A stretch of DNA of 64,000 nt from Competibacter_A sp037045685 (GTDB lineage: Bacteria; Pseudomonadota; Gammaproteobacteria; Competibacterales; Competibacteraceae): the NCBI GenBank assembly GCA_037045685.1, contig JBAOII010000038.1, positions 60,092 through 124,091 of the forward strand, given 5' to 3'. This document shows, piece by piece, positions 9,005-17,473 of this stretch (its first letter is position 1; every line of letters begins with the position of its first letter). Under the pieces are notes generated by a model. The model was given only the letters and a program-made list of their open reading frames with translations. It was not told the DNA's origin and did not search any database. The position numbers and the translations under genes are program-made.

Positions 9005-9445
9005 TCACTCGCCGCCGTCGTTCGAGCGCGTGAAGCGGACGATGCGGCGACGATCCTGCTTGGTGGGACGAGCGGAAGATTGCGGGAAGGCGAGCTGCTG
9101 CGAGCGGCGCTGCTCGGCGAGCTGCTCGCGCCGCGACCGGCTTTCGGGGGTTTCCTCGTACAGCAGAACCGCCTCCTTGGCGGGACCGCGCCGGTCGCTC
9201 AGCGCCCTGACCGCGACGGTGTATTCGTCCGGACCGCGTTGAACGCGCAGGATCTGGCCGATCCGAACCGCGTGGGCCGGCTTGGCGCGCTGGCCGCCGA
9301 CATGGACCTTGCCGCCGGTGACCGCTTCGGCCGCCGAGGTGCGCGTCTTGAAAAAGCGCGCGGCCCACAGCCACTTGTCGAGCCGGACTCGACTTTCGGC
9401 GTCCGGGGCGGCGGTTCGCCGCTCAGCGTCGCCCGGAGAGGCCAT
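9005..9445 (-). CDS. hslR: ribosome-associated heat shock protein Hsp15 (S4 domain)
   Basis: RNA-binding protein that in E. coli binds stalled 50S subunits carrying nascent chains. The S4 domain occupies about residues 20-85, with RVRLDKWLWAARFFKTRTSA and GGKVHVGGQRAKPAHAVRIG, the Hsp15 pattern. The basic C-terminal tail is also typical. ATG 9445 gives 146 residues, slightly longer than the usual 133. It follows minE by about 40 bp on the same strand and may be read from the min promoter. Confidence 0.9.
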   Translation of the reverse strand: MASPGDAERRTAAPDAESRVRLDKWLWAARFFKTRTSAAEAVTGGKVHVGGQRAKPAHAVRIGQILRVQRGPDEYTVAVRALSDRRGPAKEAVLLYEETPESRSRREQLAEQRRSQQLAFPQSSARPTKQDRRRIVRFTRSNDGGE

Positions 9446-9486
9446 GGCGCTCGCGGCCGGCGCCGGCCGGCGGCGTTGGCGTTCCG

Positions 9487-9765
9487 CTAGCGCGGTTGGC
9501 CAAAACGCTGTTCCTCGTCGGGCAGCGTGATGTTCAGCTCCAAAATCTCGTAGCCGCCCTCGCGATCCAGATGGACCTTGACTTGGCTTTGATCGATCGG
9601 CACGTACTTGCGCACCACTTCCAGCAACTCCTTTTTGAGCGCCGGCAGATAGTCGGGACTGCTGCGCCGGCTGCCCCGCTCGTGGGCCACGATGATTTGC
9701 AGCCTTTCCTTGGCCAGCGCGGCCGACTTGCTCGGAGGCGAACGAAAATAATCGAACAGGCCCAT
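9487..9765 (-). CDS. minE: cell division topological specificity factor MinE
   Basis: Stimulates MinD ATPase and drives pole-to-pole Min oscillation that confines the division septum to midcell. The 92-residue protein begins with the membrane-targeting and anti-MinCD helix (MGLFDYFRS) and contains AKERLQIIVAHERG, the contact strand for MinD, followed by the topological specificity domain. It starts 3 bp after minD, completing the minC-minD-minE unit. Confidence 0.96.
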   Translation of the reverse strand: MGLFDYFRSPPSKSAALAKERLQIIVAHERGSRRSSPDYLPALKKELLEVVRKYVPIDQSQVKVHLDREGGYEILELNITLPDEEQRFGQPR

Positions 9766-9768
9766 GGC

Positions 9769-10581
9769 TCAGCTCCCGCCAAACAGGCGCTTCAAAAACC
9801 CCTTCTTCTGGCTTTCGATGAACCGATGGGGCAAATCCTTGCCGAGGAATCGGTCGACCAAATCGCCGTAGGCGGCGCCCGCATCGCTGCCCTCTTCCAA
9901 AATCACGGGAACGCCGGCATTGGAGGATTGCAAGACGGCCGGGGATTCCGGTATGACGCCCAGCAGGGGGATGCCCAGAATTTCCAGCACGTCCTGCATG
10001 GTGAGCATGTCGCCGCGATTGGCGCGCTCCGGCGCGTAGCGGGCCAGCACCAGATGCTCCTTGACCGGCGTGTCGCCCTGTTCGGCGCGGCGCGAGCGAC
10101 TGGCGAGAATGCCCAGAATCCGGTCGGAATCGCGCACCGAGGAGACTTCCGGATTGGTCACCACCAGCGCTTCGTCGGCGTAATACAGCGCCATCAGGGC
10201 GCCTCGCTCGATGCCGGCCGGTGAATCGCAGACGACGTACTCGAAACTTTGCTTGAGTTCGTTCAGGATTTTTTCTACCCCTTCCTTGGTCAGCGCTTCC
10301 TTGTCCCGGGTTTGCGAGGCGGGCAGGATGTATAAATTCTCCACGCGCTTGTCTCGAATCAGCGCCTGGTTCAGGTTCGCCTCGCTGTTGATGACGTTGA
10401 TGAAGTCGTACACGACCCGGCGCTCGCATCCCATGATCAGATCGAGGTTGCGCAAGCCAACATCGAAATCGATCACCACGGTCCGATAGCCGCGCAGGGC
10501 TAGGCCGGTGGCAAAACTGGCGCTGGTCGTGGTCTTGCCCACGCCTCCCTTGCCGGAGGTCACGACGATGACGGTTGCCAA
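9769..10581 (-). CDS. minD: septum site-determining ATPase MinD
   Basis: Membrane-associated ParA/MinD-type ATPase (270 residues) that recruits MinC to the membrane. It has the deviant Walker A loop SGKGGVGKTTTSA at residues 9-21, the switch I region VIDFDVGLRNLDLIMG, and a C-terminal amphipathic membrane-targeting helix (KKGFLKRLFGGS). It lies between minC (68 bp gap) and minE (3 bp gap). Confidence 0.97.
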   Translation of the reverse strand: MATVIVVTSGKGGVGKTTTSASFATGLALRGYRTVVIDFDVGLRNLDLIMGCERRVVYDFINVINSEANLNQALIRDKRVENLYILPASQTRDKEALTKEGVEKILNELKQSFEYVVCDSPAGIERGALMALYYADEALVVTNPEVSSVRDSDRILGILASRSRRAEQGDTPVKEHLVLARYAPERANRGDMLTMQDVLEILGIPLLGVIPESPAVLQSSNAGVPVILEEGSDAGAAYGDLVDRFLGKDLPHRFIESQKKGFLKRLFGGS

Positions 10582-10649
10582 GCTGCTACCCCATCCGGTT
10601 AAGTTAACAATGATCGAACAGACTGCCCCGCTTCGCCGTATCCGGCGGA

Positions 10650-11369
10650 TCAGCGGGTCAAATGTTCGATGATCAGCCGTTCTTCCTTCAAGTGAATTTG
10701 TGCCGCTTTATCGCGCTCGGACGAATCGAGCTGCTCGTAGACCCGATAGCGGCCCGCGATCGACACCAGTTGCGCTTCGAGGCTCTGGCAGAAAATCCAG
10801 GTTTCCACATCGCCCTTGACCCCGGCCAAGGCGCGACCGCGCAAGGCGCCATAAACGTGGATGTTGCCGTCGGCCACCACATCGGCGCCGGCGCTGACCG
10901 CTCCCAGCACCACCAGATCGCCTTCCGGGGCGTAGACTTCTTGGCCCGAGCGCACCGAATGATTGACGATGCGGGTGCGCGGCATTCCCGGTCCGGGCCG
11001 CTCGGGCTTCTTGGTGGCGCCGGTGGAGCGGCTTTCCGGTAACACCGGCAGTCCGGCCACGCGAGCGGCCGCCTGGTATTTCGGGCCGCCGTTGCGAATT
11101 CCCACCGGAATCATGCCATGCCCGCGCAACAGTTCGTACAGTCCCTTGAGATCCGCGCCCTCCTTGGGCTCCGCCATGCCTTCCAGATCGATCACCACCG
11201 GCGTGTTGTTGAAAAAGCTGGGGGCTTGCTTGATTTTTTCGGCCAGGTGTCGCTCGATGGCGGCTCGATCCAACTGGAAAAGGTGCAGGACGGTCAAGGT
11301 GAACAGGCTGCCCTTCAGCTCGAAGGGCAGGGCATCTCCATTTGCGACATGAGGGGCTCGCAACAGCAT
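10650..11369 (-). CDS. minC: septum formation inhibitor MinC
   Basis: FtsZ-assembly inhibitor (239 residues). The N-terminal domain (about 1-105, with FELKGSLFTLTVLHLF and FFNNTPVVIDLEGM) binds FtsZ. After a Pro/Arg-rich linker, the C-terminal right-handed beta helix (about 135-235, with RSGQEVYAPEGDLVVLGAVS and GADVVADGNIHVYGALRGRA) dimerises and binds MinD. It is the first gene of minCDE; the promoter should lie in the roughly 105 bp between it and the SlyD-like gene, but no clear -35/-10 pair was recognised. Confidence 0.95.
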   Translation of the reverse strand: MLLRAPHVANGDALPFELKGSLFTLTVLHLFQLDRAAIERHLAEKIKQAPSFFNNTPVVIDLEGMAEPKEGADLKGLYELLRGHGMIPVGIRNGGPKYQAAARVAGLPVLPESRSTGATKKPERPGPGMPRTRIVNHSVRSGQEVYAPEGDLVVLGAVSAGADVVADGNIHVYGALRGRALAGVKGDVETWIFCQSLEAQLVSIAGRYRVYEQLDSSERDKAAQIHLKEERLIIEHLTR

Positions 11370-11474
11370 GACGGCGTGGAATACCTCGGACTGAACGCTT
11401 GATGGTCGGCGTTATTCTACACGGCAACCCTCACCGGGAAACCGGCGCGCGGCCCAGGGGGCGCGCGGGTTCCG

Positions 11475-11954
11475 TCAGTGGTCATGGCCGTGGGCGTGAA
11501 CGTGGCCGTGGGAAAGCTCCTGTTCCGTCGCTTCCCGCACCCCCAGCACCTCGACATCGAAGTTCAGGTTCTTGCCCGCCATCGGATGGTTGGCGTCCAA
11601 AACCACGCCCTGGCCGTTCACTTCCACCACGGTAAAGCTCAGGACGCCGTGCTCGCCCTCGCCCTGAACCTGCATCCCGACCCGAATATCCTCGTCCGGC
11701 GGGAATTGGCCGCGCGGCACCTCGAACACCGCCTCGGGGTTGTAGTCGCCGTAGCCGTCGCCGGGCGGCACCTTGATATTCGAGAGAAACCCGGCTTCGC
11801 TCCCTTCCAGCGCGGTTTCCAGCCCTCGGATGATATTGCCGTAACCGTGCAGATAGGCGAACGGTTCGCGCCCGCGGCTGGAGTCCAGCGTCATGCCGTG
11901 GTCGTCGGTGAGGGTGTAGTGGAGGGACACGACCCTGCCGTGAGCTGCCTTCAT
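11475..11954 (-). CDS. SlyD-like FKBP peptidyl-prolyl cis-trans isomerase
   Basis: Two-domain FKBP-type prolyl isomerase and chaperone of 159 residues. The FKBP domain is split by an insert-in-flap domain (about residues 75-125), and the arrangement with LEGSEAGFLSNIKVPPGDGY and GVVLDANHPMAGKNLNFDVE matches SlyD/FkpB-type proteins. The C-terminus is His-rich (HGHVHAHGHDH), suggesting metal binding such as nickel, as in SlyD, although the tail is much shorter than in E. coli. Single gene with a likely own promoter in the 184 bp before the divergent NlpC/P60 gene. Confidence 0.88.
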   Translation of the reverse strand: MKAAHGRVVSLHYTLTDDHGMTLDSSRGREPFAYLHGYGNIIRGLETALEGSEAGFLSNIKVPPGDGYGDYNPEAVFEVPRGQFPPDEDIRVGMQVQGEGEHGVLSFTVVEVNGQGVVLDANHPMAGKNLNFDVEVLGVREATEQELSHGHVHAHGHDH

Positions 11955-12138
11955 GAGAGCACCTGTTCGCGGAAATTAGGGTTTTACTATAGACCATCCC
12001 GCGAGCGCCCGCCGCAAAAACCGCAGGGGCGCGGTCGCCCGCGACCGGTTTCGACCGCCTGTCTTTGCCTGAGCCATCCTCTATCCTTGAGGGTGAATCC
12101 CATCGATCGTCGAGACAAACCAGGGAGAATTTGTCGCC

Positions 12139-12669
12139 ATGCACCTCTCATCCCGCATTCGCCGGGCACTTTGCCTGTTCCCGGTCCTGGCCGGGCTCTT
12201 CTGGCTGGGCGGTTGCGCCACGCCCCCGACCGGGACCGGCGACCAGGCCGCAGCCCGCCAGCGCATCCTCGACGCCGCCGAGCGCCTGATCGGGACGCCG
12301 TACTTGTTGGGCGGAGAATCGCCCGGCGGCATGGATTGCAGCGGCCTGGTGCAGTACGCCTACGGGCGGGCCGGCGTCCGGGTGCCGCGCACCACGGCCG
12401 CGCAACTTCGAGCCGGACGCCCCCAACGTCAGGTCTTGCCGGGCGATCTGCTGTTTTTCCACGCCGGCGACGGGTCGGTTTCTCACGTCGGCATTTACGC
12501 CGGCAAGGGCCGGATGATCCACGCCTCCTCCGGCACCGGCCGGGTGATCAGGACCGATCTGAACCAGCGCTACTGGCAACAGCATCTGATCGGCGGCGCG
12601 ACTTTCCTGGGAGGGGCGAGCGCGCCGATGATCGGCCGCAGCTTTGAGAGCGGCGGCTTTTCCGGCTAG
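12139..12669 (+). CDS. NlpC/P60 family peptidoglycan endopeptidase, lipoprotein
   Basis: Predicted outer-membrane lipoprotein that cleaves peptide bonds in peptidoglycan. The signal peptide ends in the lipobox LGGC (Cys near residue 31). The NlpC/P60 domain (about 45-165) has the catalytic cysteine in GMDCSGLVQYAYG, the histidine in SVSHVGIYAG, and a further conserved MIHASS block. At 176 residues it resembles E. coli Spr/MepS or NlpC. The start ATG 12139 has GGGAGAA upstream. Its 3' end overlaps the convergent amidotransferase gene by 4 bp. Confidence 0.9.
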   Translation: MHLSSRIRRALCLFPVLAGLFWLGGCATPPTGTGDQAAARQRILDAAERLIGTPYLLGGESPGGMDCSGLVQYAYGRAGVRVPRTTAAQLRAGRPQRQVLPGDLLFFHAGDGSVSHVGIYAGKGRMIHASSGTGRVIRTDLNQRYWQQHLIGGATFLGGASAPMIGRSFESGGFSG

Positions 12670-13445
12670 ACGCCGAACTCCGCCACTCGCTCGCCGGCGC
12701 TGAAAATCGCCAAAGCGCCGGGACGCATCACCGCCCACGACTCGTTGTCGGTCAGCGGCCGGGTCGCGATCACGGTCACGATATCGTCGGGCGTGGTTTC
12801 GGCCTGAAAGTCCACCAGCATGTCGGCGTCCATCAACCGGGCTTGACCGAACGGCGCCCGGCGGGTCAGCCACGACAGTTGCGTGCCGCAATGGGCGTAC
12901 AGGTAAGCGGAATCGCTCATCAAAAAATTGAAGACGCCGAGCCGGTTCAACTCCAGCGTCAGCTCGCGGATGCAACGCCACAGCCCGCTTGGCCGGCGCG
13001 GCGGGTCGGGAAGCCGCTCGCGGATGCGGCCCAGCAACCAGCAGAAAGCGTGCTCGCTGTCGGTGGTGCCGATCGGCCGGTAATGGCCGAGCGGCAAGCG
13101 CTTGACGCCGCGCAGTTGCCCGTTGTGGGCGAACACCCAGTTCCGCCCCCACAGTTCGCGGCTGAAGGGATGGGTGTTCTCCAGACAAATCCGGCCCCGG
13201 TTGGCGCGACGGATGTGGCTGACGACGATCGGGCTCTTGATGGCGTAGCGCTGCACCAGCCGGGCGATTTCCGATTCGGCGCTCGGGTTGGGATCGTGAA
13301 AGGTCCGGCAGCCGCGCCCCTCGTAGAAGGCGATGCCCCAGCCGTCCCGGTGGGGGCCGGTTTTGCCGCCGCGCTGCATCAGGCCGGTGAAGCTGAAGCA
13401 GATGTCGGTGGGAACGTTGGCGCTCATCCCGAGCAGCTCGCACAT
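12666..13445 (-). CDS. class II glutamine amidotransferase (YafJ-like)
   Basis: Stand-alone Ntn-type glutamine amidotransferase of 259 residues. The catalytic cysteine is Cys2 (MCELLGMSANVPTDI), exposed after removal of Met1. Conserved pieces are the HRDGWGIAFYEG motif and the VFAHNGQL oxyanion segment. There is no fused synthase domain, as in E. coli YafJ, so the ammonia acceptor is unknown. ATG 13445 is fixed by the need for Cys at position 2. It follows the metallo-hydrolase gene by 20 bp on the same strand. Confidence 0.88.
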   Translation of the reverse strand: MCELLGMSANVPTDICFSFTGLMQRGGKTGPHRDGWGIAFYEGRGCRTFHDPNPSAESEIARLVQRYAIKSPIVVSHIRRANRGRICLENTHPFSRELWGRNWVFAHNGQLRGVKRLPLGHYRPIGTTDSEHAFCWLLGRIRERLPDPPRRPSGLWRCIRELTLELNRLGVFNFLMSDSAYLYAHCGTQLSWLTRRAPFGQARLMDADMLVDFQAETTPDDIVTVIATRPLTDNESWAVMRPGALAIFSAGERVAEFGV

Positions 13446-13465
13446 CGCGGTCGATCTCCGCCGGT

Positions 13466-14164
13466 TCAGCCCCAGCGCGGTCCGGGCGCCATGTCGAAGC
13501 CGAAGCCGGGCATCCCGCGCTCGCGGCGGAGGTAATCCAGGAACGGGTTGCCGCGCAGCTCCTCTTCCAGCGTGGTGGCGGGACCGTGGCCGCTGCACAC
13601 GATCAGATGGCCGGGCAATGCCAGCAACCGCCGCAGGCTTTCGGACATCAGTTCGGGATCGCTGAGCGGAAAATCGGTGCGCCCGATGCTGCCGGCGAAC
13701 AAGGTGTCGCCCGAGAACACGTATTTGTCGTCGTAATAGCAACCCTGGCCGGGCGTGTGGCCGGGGGTGGACAGGAAGCGAAACCGCCACTCGCCCACCT
13801 CGACGGTGTCGCCGTCCTGGATGTACCGGTCGATCCGCCCGCACGGCCGGTCGAACTCCGCCATGCCGAACAACAGCGAACCCTGCTGCGGCAACATTTC
13901 AAACAGTGGCCGCTCCAGCGTCGGCAGGTACGTGACGGCTTCGGGAAATTCCCGCTGCACGTCCGCCAGCCCGCCGGCGTGATCGAAATGGGCGTGAGTC
14001 AGCAAAATGGCCCGCACGTCCGGGCGGGGGTCCATCTTCGCCAACGCCTGCGCCAGATGCGGCCCCTCGCCGGTATCGACCACGGCGCAGGCGCCGGTGG
14101 CCGGATCTTCGAGCAGATAGGCGTTGACCTGGAACGCGCCCAGGGTGATGCAGCGGACTTTCAT
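13466..14164 (-). CDS. MBL-fold metallo-hydrolase (glyoxalase II-like, YcbL type)
   Basis: Metallo-beta-lactamase-fold hydrolase of 232 residues. The metal ligands are visible in LLTHAHFDHAGG (HxHxDH, near residue 58), STPGHTPGQ, SGDTLFAGSIGRTD and CSGHGPATT. The length and motif set match YcbL/type II glyoxalase proteins that hydrolyse thioesters such as S-lactoylglutathione. ATG 14164 overlaps the stop of the cysteine-cluster gene upstream (ATGA), so the two are translationally coupled. Confidence 0.87.
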   Translation of the reverse strand: MKVRCITLGAFQVNAYLLEDPATGACAVVDTGEGPHLAQALAKMDPRPDVRAILLTHAHFDHAGGLADVQREFPEAVTYLPTLERPLFEMLPQQGSLLFGMAEFDRPCGRIDRYIQDGDTVEVGEWRFRFLSTPGHTPGQGCYYDDKYVFSGDTLFAGSIGRTDFPLSDPELMSESLRRLLALPGHLIVCSGHGPATTLEEELRGNPFLDYLRRERGMPGFGFDMAPGPRWG

Positions 14165-14643
14165 GATGGCCACTCGATGATGTGATGTTCCAGCCGCCGC
14201 CCCCGCCGTTCCGGCAAGGCCCAGCCGCGCACGCTCCTGCCCGCCCGCCCGGTGGAGTCGGGATCGCCGGTCCGCAGCGGATGCCAGTCCGGCAGCGGTC
14301 TGCCTTCCGCCCGCAACCGGTAGGCGCAGGTCGGCGGCAACCAGTTCACCCGGCGAACCAGGCTGGGCGTCAATTGCACGCAATCGGGCACCCAGCGGAA
14401 GCGCTCGGCGTAGCGGGTGCAACGGCCGGTGGTCAGATTCAGCAGCTTGCAGGCGACGTTGGTGTGGAACAGTTCGCCCGTGTCTTCGTCTTCCAGCTTG
14501 TGCAGGCAGCACTTGCCGCAACCGTCGCACAACGCTTCCCACTCGGCCGAGGTCAACTCGGCGAGCGCCTTGCTTTCCCAGAAGGGGGGAGCGATTTCCA
14601 CGGCGAGCGGCGGTCGGGGTAGCGCAGAGATGCCGCGCGGCAT
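14161..14643 (-). CDS. YcgN-type cysteine cluster protein (UPF0260)
   Basis: Protein of 160 residues with a conserved cysteine cluster near the N-terminus (LCDGCGKCCLHK) and further cysteines (NVACKLLNLTTGRC, WVPDC, PPTCAYRL). The family is YcgN/UPF0260, presumed to bind metal or an iron-sulfur cluster; its function is unknown. YcgN proteins of gammaproteobacteria are about 150 residues, so this is full length. Coupled by ATGA overlap to the metallo-hydrolase gene downstream. Confidence 0.85.
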   Translation of the reverse strand: MPRGISALPRPPLAVEIAPPFWESKALAELTSAEWEALCDGCGKCCLHKLEDEDTGELFHTNVACKLLNLTTGRCTRYAERFRWVPDCVQLTPSLVRRVNWLPPTCAYRLRAEGRPLPDWHPLRTGDPDSTGRAGRSVRGWALPERRGRRLEHHIIEWPS

Positions 14644-14653
14644 CGCCGGCGGA

Positions 14654-15085
14654 TCAGGTCGTGATGTATTCGCGCAGGACTTTGGCTTCCATGGCGGTTT
14701 CTTCCAGCTTGGCCTTCACGAGATCGCCGATGGACACCACGCCGACCATCTTGTTTTCCTCGATCACCGGCAGATGGCGGAACCGTTTGGCGGTCATGAC
14801 GGACAGGGCTTCGCTGATGGTCTCGTCCAATTTGCCGGTGGTCATGTCGCAGGTCATGTAGGGCCGAATCGACATTCGGGCGAAATCGGTCAAGCCATCG
14901 GCGCACAGGTTCAGCACGTCGCGCTCGGTGAAGATGCCGGCCGGCGAACCGTCGGCGTTCGGCACGATCACCGAACCGACCCGAAACTCCTTCATCGCGC
15001 GGATCGCGTCGGCGACGGTGGCGGTCGATGGCACGGTGACCGGCTGGCCGCCTTTGGTCTTCAAGATTTCTTTTAATTGCATCAT
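14654..15085 (-). CDS. tandem CBS domain protein
   Basis: Small stand-alone protein (143 residues) made of two CBS domains (about 8-65 and 75-135), a fold that binds adenine nucleotides and acts as a regulatory or energy sensor. Typical blocks are VGSVIVPNADGSPAGIFTER and RHLPVIEENKMVGVVSIGDL. The start ATG 15085 has GGGAGA upstream; a longer reading with weaker context begins at 15139. Its partner is unknown. Confidence 0.85.
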   Translation of the reverse strand: MMQLKEILKTKGGQPVTVPSTATVADAIRAMKEFRVGSVIVPNADGSPAGIFTERDVLNLCADGLTDFARMSIRPYMTCDMTTGKLDETISEALSVMTAKRFRHLPVIEENKMVGVVSIGDLVKAKLEETAMEAKVLREYITT

Positions 15086-15233
15086 GGAGAGGTCTCCCGC
15101 TAGGTGGGTGGAAAGGAGTGGGCGGTAATTATTTATCAAACTGGTCGGTTTTAGCTACAGCGACGATGCGGTGGGATGGGGTAATTTTCCGCTCGCGCCG
15201 TCTCGGCGAACGCCATTCCCGCGCGGGGAACGC

Positions 15234-15797
15234 TCACAGTTCGCGGATCACCCGGCAGGGGTTGCCGACCGCCACCACCCGCGCCGGCAAACTCCGCGTC
15301 ACCACGCTGCCCGCGCCGATGACGGTATCCGCGCCGATCTCGATGCCGGGACCGATGATGGCGCCGCCGCCGACCCAGACGTTTTCCCCGATGCGGATCG
15401 GGGCGGCCATCTCCAAACCGGTGCGCCGCCGCTCGGGATCGACGGGATGATAGGCGGTGTAGAGTTGCACGTTGGGGCCGAATTTACAGTGCGCGCCGAT
15501 TTCGACCCGGTTGCAATCCAGGATCACGCCGCCGAAGTTGAAATACACCCCGGTTCCCAGTCGGATATGAGCGCCGTAGTCGCAATAGAACGGCGGTTCG
15601 ATCCAGACCTCGGCGCTCAGATCGCCGATCAGTTCCTGGAGAATGGCGCGGCGTTCGTCGGGCGCGAGCGGGGAAGAGGCGTTGAAGCGCGCGAGCAGCA
15701 GCCGCGCCCGCGTTCGCGCCTGGACCAGCTCCGGGTCGGAGCCCCGATAGGGTTGGTCGGCCAGCATTTTTTCGCGCTCGGATAGAGCTATGGACAT
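15234..15797 (-). CDS. maltose/galactoside O-acetyltransferase family protein
   Basis: Acetyl-CoA-dependent sugar O-acetyltransferase of the Maa/LacA/NodL group (187 residues). An N-terminal helical maltose-acetyltransferase domain (about 1-60, SEREKMLADQPY) precedes a left-handed beta helix of hexapeptide repeats (about 65-185: YCDYGAHIRLGTGVYFNFGG, ENVWVGGGAIIGPGIEIG). The catalytic His lies in the YTAYHPVD block. The acceptor sugar cannot be read from the sequence. Confidence 0.88.
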   Translation of the reverse strand: MSIALSEREKMLADQPYRGSDPELVQARTRARLLLARFNASSPLAPDERRAILQELIGDLSAEVWIEPPFYCDYGAHIRLGTGVYFNFGGVILDCNRVEIGAHCKFGPNVQLYTAYHPVDPERRRTGLEMAAPIRIGENVWVGGGAIIGPGIEIGADTVIGAGSVVTRSLPARVVAVGNPCRVIREL

Positions 15798-15803
15798 GAT
15801 CGT

Positions 15804-16091
15804 TCACCGAAAGATGAGCCAGCTCAGATAGGCGAGCAGCACGGCGATAACCGGCAGGACGACCGCGATTCCCTTGCGTGCGCCAGAGACGAGTTGCGCG
15901 CTCTTGGCCTGAATGTCCTCCGCGCGATCCTGAAGGCGCTCGGCGCGTTCGGTTTGCTTCTGGACCAGCGCGAACTGCTCGCGTTGCAGCGCCAGCGCCT
16001 CGGCCTGGCGTTCCAGTTGCATTTTTTGGTTGTCGCGGATTTCTTCCAGAAGGCGGATCAGTTGCCTTACGTCGGGGTCGCTCGTGAGCAT
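15804..16091 (-). CDS. small coiled-coil protein with C-terminal membrane anchor (95 aa)
   Basis: Unrecognised protein. Residues 1-68 are charged and strongly helical (QMEERQ-type heptads around QLERQAEALALQREQFALVQ), predicted as a coiled coil. One hydrophobic segment at about 73-93 (GIAVVLPVIAVLLAYLSWLI) ends the protein, so it is probably a tail-anchored inner-membrane protein. It lies 6 bp upstream of the acetyltransferase gene on the same strand and is probably co-transcribed with it. ATG 16091 was chosen as the first start after the rlmI stop. Confidence 0.6.
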   Translation of the reverse strand: MLTSDPDVRQLIRLLEEIRDNQKMQLERQAEALALQREQFALVQKQTERAERLQDRAEDIQAKSAQLVSGARKGIAVVLPVIAVLLAYLSWLIFR

Positions 16092-16132
16092 ACCATCCCC
16101 ACCAGTCAGTTCAGCGGAATCGTCGCATCCTT

Positions 16133-17350
16133 TCAAACCGGCAACACCCGCGCGACGATCATCTTGAGATAGTCCGTTTCGGGGATCGCAGGCGGAACCG
16201 GGTGATCTGGCCCCTGCCGGCCCTGTTCCAGAATCACCAGATTGCGGTCGAGATGCCGCGATCCCTGCAACAGCGTTTGCACCAGCAAATCGCGCGACAG
16301 CAGTTGCGAGCAGGAGCAGGACACCAGCAAGCCGTCGCGCTCCAGCACTTGCATCGCCATCTCGTTGAGCCGCCGGTAAGCCAGCGCGCCTTCCTTGAAA
16401 TCCTTGCGGCGCTTGACGAAGGCGGGCGGGTCCACGATCACCACGTCGAAGCGCTCGCGGGCTTCGCGCAAGCTTTTGAGCGCCTCGAAGGCGTCGCCCT
16501 GACGGATTTGCACCCGCTCGCCCACCCCGTTCAGCGCCGCGTTGGCCGCCGCCTGCTCCAGCGCCGGGGCGGAGGAATCCACGCACAGCACCTCGCGCGC
16601 CCCGCGCGCCGCCGCCCGCACGCCCCAGGCGCCGACGTAGCTGAACACGTCCAGCACCCGCCGATCCCGAACGTAGCGATCCAGCCGGGCGCGGTTGTCG
16701 CGCTGGTCGTAGAACCAGCCGGTTTTCTGCCCGGCGCGCGGCGATATCTGGAAGCGCAGCCCGTCTTCCTCGACCGTCACGGTTTCCGGCACTTCGCCGG
16801 CGGCGTCGGCGACGGTGCGCTCCAGCCCTTCCAGCTCCCGCACCCGACTGTCGTTGCGCCACAGCACCGCCGCCGGTTTCAGCACTTTTTGCAGGGCGGC
16901 GAGGATGTCGTCCTTGATGCGGTCCATGCCGGCGGTGGCGAGTTGCGCCACGCACAAATCGCCGTAGCGGTCCACGACCAAGCCCGGCAGACCGTCGCCT
17001 TCGCCGTAGACCAGCCGGTAGAACGGCCGGTCGTACAGCCGCTCGCGCAGGCTCAGCGCCACGTTCAAACGATGCACCAGCAGCGAAGGGCTGAGCGGGT
17101 GCTCCAAATCGCGGCTGACCAGCCGGGCGCACAGCAGCGCGTGCGGATTGATGTAGCCGGTGCCGAGCGTCTTGCCGTTGCTGGCCTGAATCGCGACCGA
17201 TTGGCCGGGCTGAAAATCGCGCAGCGGGGTGGCTTCGACATCGATTTCGTTGCTGTAGACCCAGAGATGACCGGCGCGCAGGCGGCGGTCTTCATCCTTG
17301 CGCAGGCGCAGCGGGGCGAAATCGGCGGGGGAAACGGGAGATGTGGGCAT
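16133..17350 (-). CDS. rlmI: 23S rRNA (cytosine-C5) methyltransferase RlmI family
   Basis: S-adenosylmethionine-dependent methyltransferase of about 405 residues, predicted to make m5C1962 in 23S rRNA. The N-terminal PUA domain (about 1-90, LRKDEDRRLRAGHLWVYSNE) is followed by an EEHEE domain and a Rossmann methyltransferase domain with DVFSYVGAWGVRAA (SAM loop), VVIVDPPAFVKRR (motif IV) and a cysteine motif SCSCSQ. This domain order is diagnostic for RlmI. ATG 17362 would add four residues. The divergent Hsp90-like gene begins 124 bp away. Confidence 0.9.
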   Translation of the reverse strand: MPTSPVSPADFAPLRLRKDEDRRLRAGHLWVYSNEIDVEATPLRDFQPGQSVAIQASNGKTLGTGYINPHALLCARLVSRDLEHPLSPSLLVHRLNVALSLRERLYDRPFYRLVYGEGDGLPGLVVDRYGDLCVAQLATAGMDRIKDDILAALQKVLKPAAVLWRNDSRVRELEGLERTVADAAGEVPETVTVEEDGLRFQISPRAGQKTGWFYDQRDNRARLDRYVRDRRVLDVFSYVGAWGVRAAARGAREVLCVDSSAPALEQAAANAALNGVGERVQIRQGDAFEALKSLREARERFDVVIVDPPAFVKRRKDFKEGALAYRRLNEMAMQVLERDGLLVSCSCSQLLSRDLLVQTLLQGSRHLDRNLVILEQGRQGPDHPVPPAIPETDYLKMIVARVLPV

Positions 17351-17473
17351 GAGAGGATGCATTCCGAAATGCGGATCTGAGGAATCAACGGACAGCGAAC
17401 ACGAGGTTTTCCCACCTCGCAAGCTGTCACAATAGGACCATAGCTTACTCCAAACCGCGAGCCTTCCGCCCCC